From assembly GCA_021648265.1 (NCBI GenBank), contig JAKITD010000004.1:24350-88349 (forward strand): a DNA stretch of 64,000 bases, written 5' to 3'. Source of the DNA: Flavobacteriaceae bacterium. GTDB taxonomy: Bacteria; Bacteroidota; Bacteroidia; Flavobacteriales; Flavobacteriaceae. Shown in pieces: positions 49,934 to 59,861 of this stretch; the first letter of the stretch is position 1; every line of letters begins with the position of its first letter. The notes under the pieces are model-generated. The model did no database searches. It worked only from the letters and a program-made list of their open reading frames with translations, and was not told the origin of the DNA. A program made the translations under genes and the position numbers.

Positions 49934-50974
49934 ATGAAAGCAACCCAAAACAGCATACTTTTAATTTTACTATTTAGTTTTTTTAGTGTTTCAGCACAAT
50001 ACACTGAAACCATCAACTCCAACCGCCCTGGCTTCTCGCAAGGAGCTTTTTCTGTAGGAAAAAAAATCTTACAACTTGAAACAGGTTTTGGCTACGGAAC
50101 TGAAGATCATCGCCTTAAAAACACTGAAACCAACGTTTTCTTAATCGATTACAATATTCGTTACGGAGTTTGGAAAGAAGAATTAGAAGTAAGTTTAACC
50201 GGTGGATTTCGTTCTGAAAACATTTCAGATAAAAACGGAACAAATGGTGAGTATAAGGTAAGTAATTTCACATCAAACACACTTGGAGCCAAATATTTAT
50301 TTTTTGATCCATATCGCAAAAAAGAATTAGAAAAACCGAACCTTTATAGTTGGAAAGCAAACAACTCTTTCCATTGGAGAGATTTAGTTCCTGCGATTTC
50401 AATTTATGCAGGTGCAAATTTTGATGCAAAAGACAATCCACTTACACATATTCAAAATAATAATTCTGTAATTGAAACAGGAATAGAAATTAGCCCAACC
50501 ATAGCAATAGCAACACAAAACAACTGGGGAAGTTGGGTTTTCGTAGTTAATATTATTGGTGACAGAGTTACTTTAGACGAAGCTTCTTATTCTTATATAC
50601 TAACTCTAACACATACTTTTAATGCAAAAATGTCTGCATTTTTAGAAAACCAAGGAATTAGTAGTGACTTTTATGCAGATCAAATATTTAGAGGCGGAGT
50701 TGCTTATTTATTTAACCAGGATTTTCAAATTGACGCATCTATATTAACGAATTTTAAAGATACTCCTTCAAGATTTATGGGAAGATTAGGTATTTCATAC
50801 CGATTTGATATGCACGAAAAAGATGAGTATATAGAAGACAAAGGGAGAGCAGGAAGAGAAAAAAAGAAAGAAAAAAAAGGTACTAGTAAAAAAGATAAGA
50901 ATAAGAAGAAGAAAAAGAGCAAACGAAAAGATAGCATTGATTTTGAAGATGACAGCGGCGATGGAAATCTTTAG
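49934..50974 (+). CDS. Outer-membrane transporter-like beta-barrel with Lys-rich C-terminal tail
   Basis: Signal peptide; TETINSNRPGFSQGAFSVGKKILQLETGFGY; tail KKKEKKGTSKKDKNKKKKKSKRK. Confidence 0.8.
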   Translation: MKATQNSILLILLFSFFSVSAQYTETINSNRPGFSQGAFSVGKKILQLETGFGYGTEDHRLKNTETNVFLIDYNIRYGVWKEELEVSLTGGFRSENISDKNGTNGEYKVSNFTSNTLGAKYLFFDPYRKKELEKPNLYSWKANNSFHWRDLVPAISIYAGANFDAKDNPLTHIQNNNSVIETGIEISPTIAIATQNNWGSWVFVVNIIGDRVTLDEASYSYILTLTHTFNAKMSAFLENQGISSDFYADQIFRGGVAYLFNQDFQIDASILTNFKDTPSRFMGRLGISYRFDMHEKDEYIEDKGRAGREKKKEKKGTSKKDKNKKKKKSKRKDSIDFEDDSGDGNL

Positions 50975-50986
50975 TGAAAAATAACC

Positions 50987-52105
50987 ATGATTGAATTAAA
51001 AAAAATTACTACTAAAAAGGAATTAAAACAATTTGTAAAATTCCCTTTTAAACTTTATAAAGATTGCAAATATTGGGTTCCTCCTCTTACTAAAGATGAA
51101 ATGGAAACCTTAGATATTGAAAATAATCCAGTTTTTAAAAATGCAGAAGCTTCCTACTATTTAGCCTATAAAAACGGAAAAGCAGCTGGAAGGATTGCTG
51201 TTATTATCAACCATATTGAAATCAATGAACTAAACAAGAAAAAAGTTAGATTTGGTTGGTTAGATATGATTGATGATATTGAAGTTACTAAAGCCCTACT
51301 AAACAAAGTTTACGAAATAGGAAAAGCAAACAACCTTGAATATGCCGAAGGTCCTGTTGGTTTTTCAAATATGGAAAAAGCAGGGATTTTAACATTGGGC
51401 TTTGAGGAGCTAAACACCATGATTACTTGGTATCACTATCCTTATTACGCAGAGCATTTAAAAAAATTAGGTTTCGTAAAACAAGCAACTTGGGTAGAAT
51501 TCAGACTTCAAAACCCAGCACAAACTACCGATAAAGTAAAGAAATTTGCTAAGCTAATTAAACAGCGATATTCTTTAGAAGTATTGCGTTTCACAAATAA
51601 AAAACAAATATTACCCTTTGTAGATGATATGTTTGGCTTACTTAATAAAACCTACAATTCCCTGCAAACATTTGTTCCTATTCAGCAATATCAAATAAAT
51701 CATTATAAAGAAAAATATTTCAATTTTATCAACCCAGAGTACATCACTTGTATTTTAGATCAAGACAAAAAACTCATTGCATTTTCAATCGTGATGCCTT
51801 CCTTTTCAAAAGCATTAAAAAAAGCAAATGGATCCTTATTTCCGTTTGGATGGTACTATTTAATGAAAGCACAAAAGAAAAACGATACTGCCGCTTTTTA
51901 TTTAATAGGAATTGACCCCGAATATCAAGGAAAAGGAGTTACTGCTATTATATTTGAAGAAATGCGCGAAATATTTGTACGCAAAGGAATTAAACAAACC
52001 GAAACAAATCCGGAGCTTGAAGAAAACGTTGCCGTACAACAACTTTGGAAATCTAACGGTCCCGTAAAACACAAAGAACGTTGCACATTCAGAATTAACT
52101 TATAA
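50987..52105 (+). CDS. GNAT-like acyltransferase
   Basis: FYLIGIDPEYQGKGVTAIIFEEM; FVKFPFKLYKDCKYWVPPL. Confidence 0.8.
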   Translation: MIELKKITTKKELKQFVKFPFKLYKDCKYWVPPLTKDEMETLDIENNPVFKNAEASYYLAYKNGKAAGRIAVIINHIEINELNKKKVRFGWLDMIDDIEVTKALLNKVYEIGKANNLEYAEGPVGFSNMEKAGILTLGFEELNTMITWYHYPYYAEHLKKLGFVKQATWVEFRLQNPAQTTDKVKKFAKLIKQRYSLEVLRFTNKKQILPFVDDMFGLLNKTYNSLQTFVPIQQYQINHYKEKYFNFINPEYITCILDQDKKLIAFSIVMPSFSKALKKANGSLFPFGWYYLMKAQKKNDTAAFYLIGIDPEYQGKGVTAIIFEEMREIFVRKGIKQTETNPELEENVAVQQLWKSNGPVKHKERCTFRINL

Positions 52106-52115
52106 TAAATAACCT

Positions 52116-52640
52116 ATGAAACTCAAATTACTTATCCCTGCATTATTTATATTTATTTCGAGCATCTCATTTGCACAACAACCAACTTCAGAAATTCTTA
52201 ATGAAGCCTATAAACAAGCTACATTAGAAAATAAAAATGTATTAGTTGTTTTTCAAGCATCTTGGTGCAGTTGGTGTAAAAAAATGGATCAAAATATAAA
52301 CAATGAAAAAATTAAAAAATCATTGGAAGCTAACTATGTGATTGTTCATTTAAGTGTTTTCGAATCTAAAAAGAATACACATCTCGAAAACCCTGGTGCT
52401 GAAGATTTATTAAAAGAACACAATGCTGTTAAAGCAGGATTGCCTTATTGGTTAATTTTTGATAAAGATAAAAATCTAATAGGAAACTCTTTAGGTTCCG
52501 ATAATCAAAATATGGGTTGTCCATCTACCAAACAAGAAGTTATTGATTTGAAAAACACATTAAAAAAGACTTCAAAACTATCTGAGGAAGAGTTGAATTT
52601 AATTGGTGAAGTTTTCTACATTGAAAAAAAAATAAAATAA
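52116..52640 (+). CDS. Thioredoxin-fold secreted protein
   Basis: Signal peptide; VVFQASWCSWCKKMD. Confidence 0.88.
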   Translation: MKLKLLIPALFIFISSISFAQQPTSEILNEAYKQATLENKNVLVVFQASWCSWCKKMDQNINNEKIKKSLEANYVIVHLSVFESKKNTHLENPGAEDLLKEHNAVKAGLPYWLIFDKDKNLIGNSLGSDNQNMGCPSTKQEVIDLKNTLKKTSKLSEEELNLIGEVFYIEKKIK

Positions 52641-52650
52641 GTATTTAGAA

Positions 52651-53025
52651 ATGAAACCAATCACTTTTTTATTATTCGTCTTCCTTTTAAGTACAATTTC
52701 TTGTAAAACGAATAAGATTCTTCCAGATCCCTTAAAAGCAGGTTGGAAAGGAAACACAGTATGTGAACTAGTTAAAGAGAATAAAGCGATTCGAGTTTTA
52801 AAATGCACCTTTCCTCCTGGTGTTGGACACGAACGTCATTTTCACAAAGCCCATTTTGGATATACACTAGCCGGAAGTAAATTTAGAATGAAAGATACTA
52901 CTGGAGTTAAAGAAGTTCAAGTTTTAACTGGAAGTGACTTTTATAGCAATGGAACTGAGTGGCATGAGGTTTTGAACATTGGAGACAGCACTGCTGTTTT
53001 TCTTATTGTGGAACCTAAACTGTAG
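52651..53025 (+). CDS. Cupin-domain lipoprotein
   Basis: Lipobox STISCKT; CTFPPGVGHERHFHKAHFGYTLAG. Confidence 0.8.
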   Translation: MKPITFLLFVFLLSTISCKTNKILPDPLKAGWKGNTVCELVKENKAIRVLKCTFPPGVGHERHFHKAHFGYTLAGSKFRMKDTTGVKEVQVLTGSDFYSNGTEWHEVLNIGDSTAVFLIVEPKL

Positions 53026-53055
53026 GCTGTAGGCTGTAGGCTGTAGGCTGTAGGC
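53020..53055 (+). repeat. Heptanucleotide tandem repeat (CTGTAGG)x5
   Basis: Five exact units; the first contains the cupin stop codon. Confidence 0.95.
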
Positions 53056-53059
53056 AAAA

Positions 53060-53104
53060 ATAAAAATCCAATGTTTAATATAATATTAAACATTGGATTT
53101 TTAT
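53060..53104. terminator. Bidirectional terminator, 21-bp perfect stem and 3-nt loop
   Basis: ATAAAAATCCAATGTTTAATA-TAA-TATTAAACATTGGATTTTTAT. Confidence 0.85.
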
Positions 53105-53125
53105 TGGGTTATAAATAGAAATAAA

Positions 53126-54388
53126 CTACTCTCCAAAAGCAGCAGCAACAGCAGCCGAAAGTCTTTTGTAAGTACCGTTTTCTAAGCGTTCTCTAATTGC
53201 CGAAAAAGCGGTTAAAGTTAGTTCAATATCTTCTAATGTATGAGTTGCCGTAGGAATCATACGTAATAAAATAAGTCCTTTTGGAATTACAGGATACACT
53301 ACAATTGAACAGAAAATTCCGTGGTTTTCACGTAAATCTTTCACTAATGCCATTGCTTCAGGTACAGACCCTTTTAAGTAAACTGGTGTTACACAAGATT
53401 GTGTAGTTCCAATATCAAAACCTCTTTCTTTAAGCCCTCCTTGTAATGCGTTTACGTTTTCCCAAAGTTTGGTTCTTAACTCTGGCATGGTACGCAACAT
53501 ATCCAAGCGTTTTAATGCTCCTTCCACCAATTGCATTTGCAATGATTTTGCAAACATCTGTGAACGTAAATTATATTTTAAATAATTGATAATCTCTTCT
53601 TCAGCAGCAATAAAAGCTCCTGTACTAGCCATAGACTTTGCAAAGGTTGCAAAATAAACATCTATATCTTTTTGTATTCCTTGCTCCTCACCTGCTCCAG
53701 CTCCTGTTTTACCAAGTGTTCCAAAACCATGTGCATCATCAACAAATAATCTGAAATTGTATTTTTTCTTTAAAGCAACGATTTCTTTTAATCTTCCTTG
53801 TTCTCCTCGCATTCCAAAAACGCCTTCAGAAATTAATAGGATTCCTCCGCCACTTGCTTTTGCCATTTTAGTGGCACGTTGCAAGTTTTTTTCTATACTT
53901 TCTAAATCGTTATGTCTATAGGTGAATCGTTTTCCTAAATGAAGACGAACACCATCAATAATACAAGCGTGTGCATCTACATCGTAAACAATTACATCGT
54001 CTTTTGAAACCAAAGCATCGATAGTCGAAACCATTCCTTGGTAGCCAAAATTTAATAAATAAGCGGCTTCTTTATTTACAAATTCAGCCAATTCATTTTG
54101 TAATTGTTCGTGTAAATCTGTATGACCACTCATCATACGAGCGCCCATTGGGTAGGCTGAACCGTACTTTACTCCTGCTTCTCCATCTACTTTTCGTACT
54201 TCTGGGTGATTTGCTAATCCGAGATAATCGTTAATACTCCAAGTAATCACTTCTTTTCCTTGGAATTTCATTCGGTTAGAAATCTCACCTTCTAATTTTG
54301 GAAACACAAAATAACCTTCTGCTACTTCTGCCCATTTCCCTAGAGGTCCTTTGTTTTTATAAATCTTTTCGAATAAATCTTTACTCAT
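53126..54388 (-). CDS. Alpha-oxoamine synthase-like PLP enzyme; candidate cysteate/serine acyltransferase (CFAT/SPT)
   Basis: NDYLGLANHPEV, YPMGARMMSGHTDLHEQLQ, FVDDAHGFGTLGKTGAG, ATFAKSMASTGAFIA. Confidence 0.85.
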   Translation of the reverse strand: MSKDLFEKIYKNKGPLGKWAEVAEGYFVFPKLEGEISNRMKFQGKEVITWSINDYLGLANHPEVRKVDGEAGVKYGSAYPMGARMMSGHTDLHEQLQNELAEFVNKEAAYLLNFGYQGMVSTIDALVSKDDVIVYDVDAHACIIDGVRLHLGKRFTYRHNDLESIEKNLQRATKMAKASGGGILLISEGVFGMRGEQGRLKEIVALKKKYNFRLFVDDAHGFGTLGKTGAGAGEEQGIQKDIDVYFATFAKSMASTGAFIAAEEEIINYLKYNLRSQMFAKSLQMQLVEGALKRLDMLRTMPELRTKLWENVNALQGGLKERGFDIGTTQSCVTPVYLKGSVPEAMALVKDLRENHGIFCSIVVYPVIPKGLILLRMIPTATHTLEDIELTLTAFSAIRERLENGTYKRLSAAVAAAFGE

Positions 54389-54469
54389 AATCTTTGGTTT
54401 CAATATAATCGACAAAAATACTCAATTTTTAGAAGTAAGCACTGAATTCAAAAAAAGAAATTACCAATA

Positions 54470-54503
54470 AAAAAAGCCATTACAATCAATTAGTAACGGC
54501 TTT
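54470..54503 (-). terminator. Hairpin between the two PLP-enzyme genes
   Basis: AAAGCCATTAC..GTAACGGCTTT. Confidence 0.7.
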
Positions 54504-54528
54504 CAATATATTTAAAATGAAATAGTTA

Positions 54529-55566
54529 TTATTTCACATATTGTATTTCTGATTTTTCAGTTACTTTTTCTTCAAAAAAGCCTTGTTGATCCATCCATTT
54601 ATCACTGTAAATTTTACTCATATAACGAGAACCGTGATCTGGAAAAACGACAACTACTATACTATCTTCATTAAATTCTCCTTCTTCACTTAATTGTTTT
54701 AATCCTTCAACAGCAGCACCACTTGTATAGCCTACAAACAATCCTTCTTTACTTGCTAATTCTCTCGCAGTGTGTGCAGAACCTTCGTCGGTAACTTTTA
54801 CAAAACGATCTATTTGATCAAAATCTGTAGCCGTTGGAATTAAGTTTTTTCCTAAACCTTCAATTCGGTAGGGATATATTTCATTTTCATCAAACTCACG
54901 AGTTTCATGGTATTTTTTTAATACCGACCCATAAGCATCAATACCAAACACTTTTACATCTTTGTTTTGTTCTTTAAGAAAACGAGCAATACCAGAAATA
55001 GTTCCTCCTGTACCACTACAAGCTACTAAATGTGTTATTTTCCCTTCTGTTTGTTTCCAAATTTCAGGACCTGTTGATTTGTAATGTGCTTCAGAATTTA
55101 ACTGATTAAAGTACTGATTAATATATATTGAACTAGGCGTTTCTTTATGAAGCCTTTTAGCAACTTCATAATAAGATCTCGGATCATCTGCTGGAACGTG
55201 AGCTGGGCAAACATAAACCTTCGCTCCCATTGTTTTCAGCATATCAATTTTATCTGGAGACGATTTTGAACTCACCGCCAACATACATTTATATCCTTTA
55301 ATAATACTCACCATTGCTAAACTAAAACCAGTGTTTCCGCTCGTAGTTTCAATAATAGTATCTCCGGGTTTTAAAATGCCTTTTTTCTCGGCATTTTCAA
55401 TAATATGTAAAGCAATTCTGTCTTTGGTAGAATGTCCTGGATTGAATCCTTCTACTTTGGCGTAAAAGTTTCCATTATAATTTGAAGTTATTTTGTTAAG
55501 CTTAATAAGAGGTGTGTTTCCAATAAGTGATAACACATTGTCATAAACGTTTAAATCTTCTTTCAT
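54529..55566 (-). CDS. PLP-dependent cysteine synthase / cystathionine beta-synthase-fold enzyme
   Basis: [54 protein letters not shown]. Confidence 0.92.
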   Translation of the reverse strand: MKEDLNVYDNVLSLIGNTPLIKLNKITSNYNGNFYAKVEGFNPGHSTKDRIALHIIENAEKKGILKPGDTIIETTSGNTGFSLAMVSIIKGYKCMLAVSSKSSPDKIDMLKTMGAKVYVCPAHVPADDPRSYYEVAKRLHKETPSSIYINQYFNQLNSEAHYKSTGPEIWKQTEGKITHLVACSGTGGTISGIARFLKEQNKDVKVFGIDAYGSVLKKYHETREFDENEIYPYRIEGLGKNLIPTATDFDQIDRFVKVTDEGSAHTARELASKEGLFVGYTSGAAVEGLKQLSEEGEFNEDSIVVVVFPDHGSRYMSKIYSDKWMDQQGFFEEKVTEKSEIQYVK

Positions 55567-55645
55567 AAAGGGGATTTTATTTAATAAAAACCTTCAATTA
55601 AAATGACGGTTTTTAAACCGCACAAATTTACGATAAAAATATTAA

Positions 55646-57700
55646 TTACTCTTTAATTCCTTCTAAATCTAATAAAAAAGCATAGGTTCTTGCGTGCTTC
55701 TTTAATGCATTAAATCTTCCTGAAGCTCCACCGTGACCTGCTTCCATATTAATATGAAGTAACAATAAATTATCATCTGTCTTCATATCCCGTAGTTTTG
55801 CCACCCATTTTACTGGTTCCCAATATTGTACTTGAGAATCGTGTAAACCTGTTGTTACTAATAAGTTTGGATAATCTTTAGCTTCTACTTGATCGTAAGG
55901 CGAATAGGAATTGATATAATCGTAATATTCTTTTTCATTCGGGTTACCCCATTCGTCATATTCTCCTGTTGTTAGAGGAATGGTATCGTCCAACATCGTT
56001 GTAGTTACATCTACAAAAGGAACTACAGCCACTACTCCATTATATAATTCGGGTGTCATATTGCAAATTGCTCCCATTAATAATCCACCAGCCGAGCCTC
56101 CATAAGCATATAAATGATCTGCTGAAGTGTATTTTTCTTGAATCAAATATTTTGAAACATCTACAAAATCGGTGAAGGTATTTTTCTTATGAAGCAGCTT
56201 TCCATCTTCGTACCAACCTCTTCCTAAATACTCTCCTCCTCTAACGTGAGCAGTTGCATAGATAAACCCTCTGTCCAACAAACTCAATCTTACAGTAGAA
56301 AAATAAGGGTCTGAAGTACTTCCGTAAGAACCGTAAGCATATAATAATAGTGGAGTATTACCATCCATTTTGATTCCTTTTTTGAAAACCATCGTTACTG
56401 GAATCTTAGTTCCATCTTCGGCAGTAGCCCATATTCTTTTGGAATCGTAATTATTTTTATCAAACTTACCTCCAAGAACTTCTGTTTCTTTTAAAATCGT
56501 CTGCTCTTTGGTTTCCATATTAAAATCAATCACGGAAGCTGGAGTTGTCAAAGAGTTATAACCATAACGAAGTGTTTGAGAATCGAATTCAGGGTTTACA
56601 GATACATAAGCGGTATAGGTTTCATTGCTAAAAGGAAGGTAATATTCATTAGTCCCATCCCAACGGGTTATTTTAATTTCATTTAAACCATTTTTACGTT
56701 CACTAACTACCAAATAATCTTTAAAAATATCGATATCCTCCAATAATACATCTTTTCGATGCGGAATCATCTCAGCCCAATTTTCTTGAGTTGTATTTTC
56801 CTCTGAAGTTTTCATCAATTTGAAATTGGTTGCTTTGTCTTTATTTGTCAAAATGTACCAACTATCTTCAAAATGTGAAATGCTATATTCCAACCCTCTT
56901 TCTCTTGACTGAAATATTTTAAATTCATCAAATGGAGTATCTGCATTTAATACGCTAAATTCTGAAGTTAAAGTACTGTAACAGCCAATCACTAAGAATT
57001 TTTTAGATTTTGTCTTATAAATAAATGTCCCAAAAGTTTCATCTTTTTCCGTGAAAATAAGTTTATCTTTTTCGGAAGAGGTTCCTAATCGGTGTCTGTA
57101 AATTTTATCAGATCGTAAGGTTTGCTCGTCTTTTTGTGTGTAAAACAAAGTCTGATTGTCATTTGCCCAAGTTGATCCACCAGTCGTTAATGGAATGTTT
57201 TCTTCTAACAATTTACCTGAAACTAAATCTTTTATATAAATCGTGTAATTTCTTCTACTTACCGTATCAACTCCAAATGAAACCTTCGTATTATCAGGGC
57301 TTACACTTAATCCTGAAAGATTGTAATAGCTATGTCCTTCAGCCATTTCATTTACATTAAACAGCACTTCTTCTTCGGCTTCTAGACTATCTTTTTTACG
57401 TGTATAAATTGGATAGTCTTTTCCTTTTTCAAAACGAGTGATGTAATAATAACCGTTGTATTTATAAGGTACCGACTCATCATCTTCTTTAATTCGGCTC
57501 TTCATTTCTTCAAACAAATCGGTTTGAAAATCGTTGGTATGCGCCGTCATTTTATCGTAGTAATCGTTTTCTCGTTCAAGGTAATCGATTACTTCTTCAT
57601 TTTCGCGTTGGTTCAACCAATAATAATTATCGATTCGAACATCACCGAATTTTTCGAGATGTTTTTCAACTTTTTCTGCCTTAGGAGGTTCTATATTCAT
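55646..57700 (-). CDS. Oligopeptidase B-like S9 peptidase
   Basis: DVRIDNYYWLNQREN, YATAHVRGGEYLGRGWYEDG, YGGSAGGLLMGAICN, NMEAGHGGASGRF. Confidence 0.93.
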   Translation of the reverse strand: MNIEPPKAEKVEKHLEKFGDVRIDNYYWLNQRENEEVIDYLERENDYYDKMTAHTNDFQTDLFEEMKSRIKEDDESVPYKYNGYYYITRFEKGKDYPIYTRKKDSLEAEEEVLFNVNEMAEGHSYYNLSGLSVSPDNTKVSFGVDTVSRRNYTIYIKDLVSGKLLEENIPLTTGGSTWANDNQTLFYTQKDEQTLRSDKIYRHRLGTSSEKDKLIFTEKDETFGTFIYKTKSKKFLVIGCYSTLTSEFSVLNADTPFDEFKIFQSRERGLEYSISHFEDSWYILTNKDKATNFKLMKTSEENTTQENWAEMIPHRKDVLLEDIDIFKDYLVVSERKNGLNEIKITRWDGTNEYYLPFSNETYTAYVSVNPEFDSQTLRYGYNSLTTPASVIDFNMETKEQTILKETEVLGGKFDKNNYDSKRIWATAEDGTKIPVTMVFKKGIKMDGNTPLLLYAYGSYGSTSDPYFSTVRLSLLDRGFIYATAHVRGGEYLGRGWYEDGKLLHKKNTFTDFVDVSKYLIQEKYTSADHLYAYGGSAGGLLMGAICNMTPELYNGVVAVVPFVDVTTTMLDDTIPLTTGEYDEWGNPNEKEYYDYINSYSPYDQVEAKDYPNLLVTTGLHDSQVQYWEPVKWVAKLRDMKTDDNLLLLHINMEAGHGGASGRFNALKKHARTYAFLLDLEGIKE

Positions 57701-57780
57701 GTTTTTTTTGAAGATTCATTGTTTTTACAAGCGCTGGCAAAAGTAAGCGTTACTAATGAAATAATTAGAAATTTTTTCAT
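57697..57780 (-). CDS. Lipoprotein signal-peptide ORF MKKFLIISLVTLTFASACKNNESSKKT*, out of frame with the S9 peptidase
   Basis: 27 codons with signal sequence and Cys; stop overlaps the peptidase ATG (ATGA); A8 tract at the junction. Confidence 0.7.
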   Translation of the reverse strand: MKKFLIISLVTLTFASACKNNESSKKT

Positions 57781-57844
57781 AATGAATTTTTGATTAATTG
57801 CATCACAATGTAGTAATTTCGCATCAATAATAAATATTAAAAAT

Positions 57845-58165
57845 ATGTTTGGAGATTTACAAGGAATGATGGCTAAACTAAAAGATGCTCAAGCAAAAGT
57901 GGAAGCTACAAAACAACGAATGAATACCGTTTTAATTGATGAGCAAAGTAATGACGGACTTTTAAAAATCACTATCACAGCCAATAGAGAATTGAAGAAT
58001 ATTGAAATCAGCGATACTTTATTAGAAGATAAAGAACAATTAGAAGATTACTTAATTCTTACCTTAAATAAAGCTATCGAAAAAGCTACTAAAATTAACG
58101 ATGCGGAAGTTTCTGCTGTTGCTAGCGAGGGAATACCAAATATTCCTGGGATGGATATGTTTTAA
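57845..58165 (+). CDS. YbaB/EbfC-family nucleoid-associated protein
   Basis: [32 protein letters not shown]. Confidence 0.92.
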   Translation: MFGDLQGMMAKLKDAQAKVEATKQRMNTVLIDEQSNDGLLKITITANRELKNIEISDTLLEDKEQLEDYLILTLNKAIEKATKINDAEVSAVASEGIPNIPGMDMF

Positions 58166-58621
58166 TTAAATATTTCGGTTTATAAAATCGAAATGATTAG
58201 AGGTATCACCATAATAACTATAACCTGCCATTTCATCAAGAACTTTCCCTTTACTGTTTAAAATTAACATTTTTGGAAATGTTTTTTTTGGATTATATTT
58301 AGAAATAATCTTGTTATTGTATTCCAATTGTTTTTCAGAAATAATATCTACTCGAAATGGTTTATCGATTAATACCAATATCAATTTATCAGATTTATCA
58401 ATAAATTCTTTTGAATTAAAAAAGTCTTCTTTAAGTTTTATACAAGGAGCACACCAATCACTTCCTGTAAAATAAACTAAAATTGGTTTTTTGGTTTTTT
58501 TAGCTTCTTTTTTTGCCTTTTCTAAATTCGTTAGCCAATTAAGGTTTGAGGTTACAGTATCTTGTGCTAATAAAGACGCAGTAGAAACTAGAATGAATAG
58601 TATAGTAAAAAGATTTTTCAA
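58166..58621 (-). CDS. Thioredoxin-fold secreted protein
   Basis: ILVYFTGSDWCAPCIKLKEDFF; likely TTG start at 58621, since 58687 lies inside a terminator hairpin. Confidence 0.85.
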   Translation of the reverse strand: MKNLFTILFILVSTASLLAQDTVTSNLNWLTNLEKAKKEAKKTKKPILVYFTGSDWCAPCIKLKEDFFNSKEFIDKSDKLILVLIDKPFRVDIISEKQLEYNNKIISKYNPKKTFPKMLILNSKGKVLDEMAGYSYYGDTSNHFDFINRNI

Positions 58622-58672
58622 AATATTATTTTTTATATGATAATCATATTTAATGCCAAACTTAATGAATAC

Positions 58673-58707
58673 AAAAAGAACTTTCAAATAAATGAAAGTT
58701 CTTTTTT
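58673..58707 (-). terminator. Terminator of the OmpA gene or upstream hairpin
   Basis: AAAAAGAACTTTCA-AATAAA-TGAAAGTTCTTTTTT. Confidence 0.75.
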
Positions 58708-58737
58708 AAAATTTATTCTTTATTAAATTATGCCTAC

Positions 58738-59835
58738 TTATTTATTAATAACTCTAAATTGTGTTCTTCTATTAACTCTGTGATCTCTTTCTGTACATGA
58801 AACTCCATCTGAACAACGATTTAACAATTGAGACTCTCCATATCCATTAGAAACTATTCTACTTGTATTAACTCCTTTTGAAATAAGGTAGTTTGTAACA
58901 GCTTGAGCTCTTCTTTCTGATAAATCTCTGTTGTTTTCTTTAGTTCCTCTAGAATCTGTATGTGAAGCAATTTCAACAGATACGCCTTGTGCTAATACTG
59001 GCAATAATTTTGTGTCAATTTCACTTTTAGCAGATGGAGTAAGTGTAGCACTATTTAAATTCCAATTGATATTTAAATCACTGTATTCTAACAGTTGACA
59101 TTCAACTTCTTTCCAAGTAGTTAAGCCTCCCTTTGTCTGTAAAACTTCTTTCGTAACTGTTTCGTAAACAGCTGGTACTGAAATTTCAGTAGTATAAGCA
59201 TCTTTAACCATTACGGTTCTTTTAATAGTAGTAAACTTAGCAGGAATCACAACTTCCTCAACTCTTGCTTGTTCTGTCACCACTTTTTTGGTGTAAGTAG
59301 TTGGCACTTCGTTTACAGGTGTTCTAGTTTCGCTTGCATCTGCAGCAAGAGTCTTTAAAGGAACTGTAACATATTGTGCAGGATACCCTTTATAACACCA
59401 ATATCTACAATCATCTGGATTACTAGAAGCACAATCAGGTGCTGGTGCTCCTAATTCCCATAATGCATATTTTGGTTTAATTTCTATTGTTTCTGAATCA
59501 TCTCCAAAAGTAGCCTTACTTGTTTTTAAAGTGGAATACTTTTCTTTTTTTATGTAACTAATTGTTTCTGTTCCCCATTTTTCTGGAATAATAACTAATT
59601 TTTTTCCTTCCGCTTTAACCATTACTCTATCTGTAACTGTTTCAAAAGTTGCTGGAACTATCGTTAACTTTTTATAAGCTGGCGCGACCATTACTTCTAC
59701 AGTTTCATTTACATATACATCCGGTGTGGTACAACGAACATAACATTTTCCAGGTTCTGGATTAGGAGGTAAATCTTGTGCAAAAGAAAAAGAGGTAATT
59801 GCTAATGAAATACCAAGTAAAATAATTTTTTTCAT
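58738..59835 (-). CDS. OmpA-family protein with repetitive N-terminal half
   Basis: C-term VEIASHTDSRGTKENNRDLSERRAQAVTNYLISKGV..GYGES; N-half repeats of V.PA.[FY]ETVT..V. Confidence 0.9.
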   Translation of the reverse strand: MKKIILLGISLAITSFSFAQDLPPNPEPGKCYVRCTTPDVYVNETVEVMVAPAYKKLTIVPATFETVTDRVMVKAEGKKLVIIPEKWGTETISYIKKEKYSTLKTSKATFGDDSETIEIKPKYALWELGAPAPDCASSNPDDCRYWCYKGYPAQYVTVPLKTLAADASETRTPVNEVPTTYTKKVVTEQARVEEVVIPAKFTTIKRTVMVKDAYTTEISVPAVYETVTKEVLQTKGGLTTWKEVECQLLEYSDLNINWNLNSATLTPSAKSEIDTKLLPVLAQGVSVEIASHTDSRGTKENNRDLSERRAQAVTNYLISKGVNTSRIVSNGYGESQLLNRCSDGVSCTERDHRVNRRTQFRVINK

Positions 59836-59861
59836 AATTGTTGATGTTTTTATATATCTTA

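Noticed and set aside
53020-53055. Tandem heptamer as a CRISPR array
   Set aside because: No spacers; simple tandem repeat
58622-58687. ORF-track start of the thioredoxin-like gene at 58687
   Set aside because: That start lies in a terminator hairpin; TTG at 58621 gives a normal signal peptide
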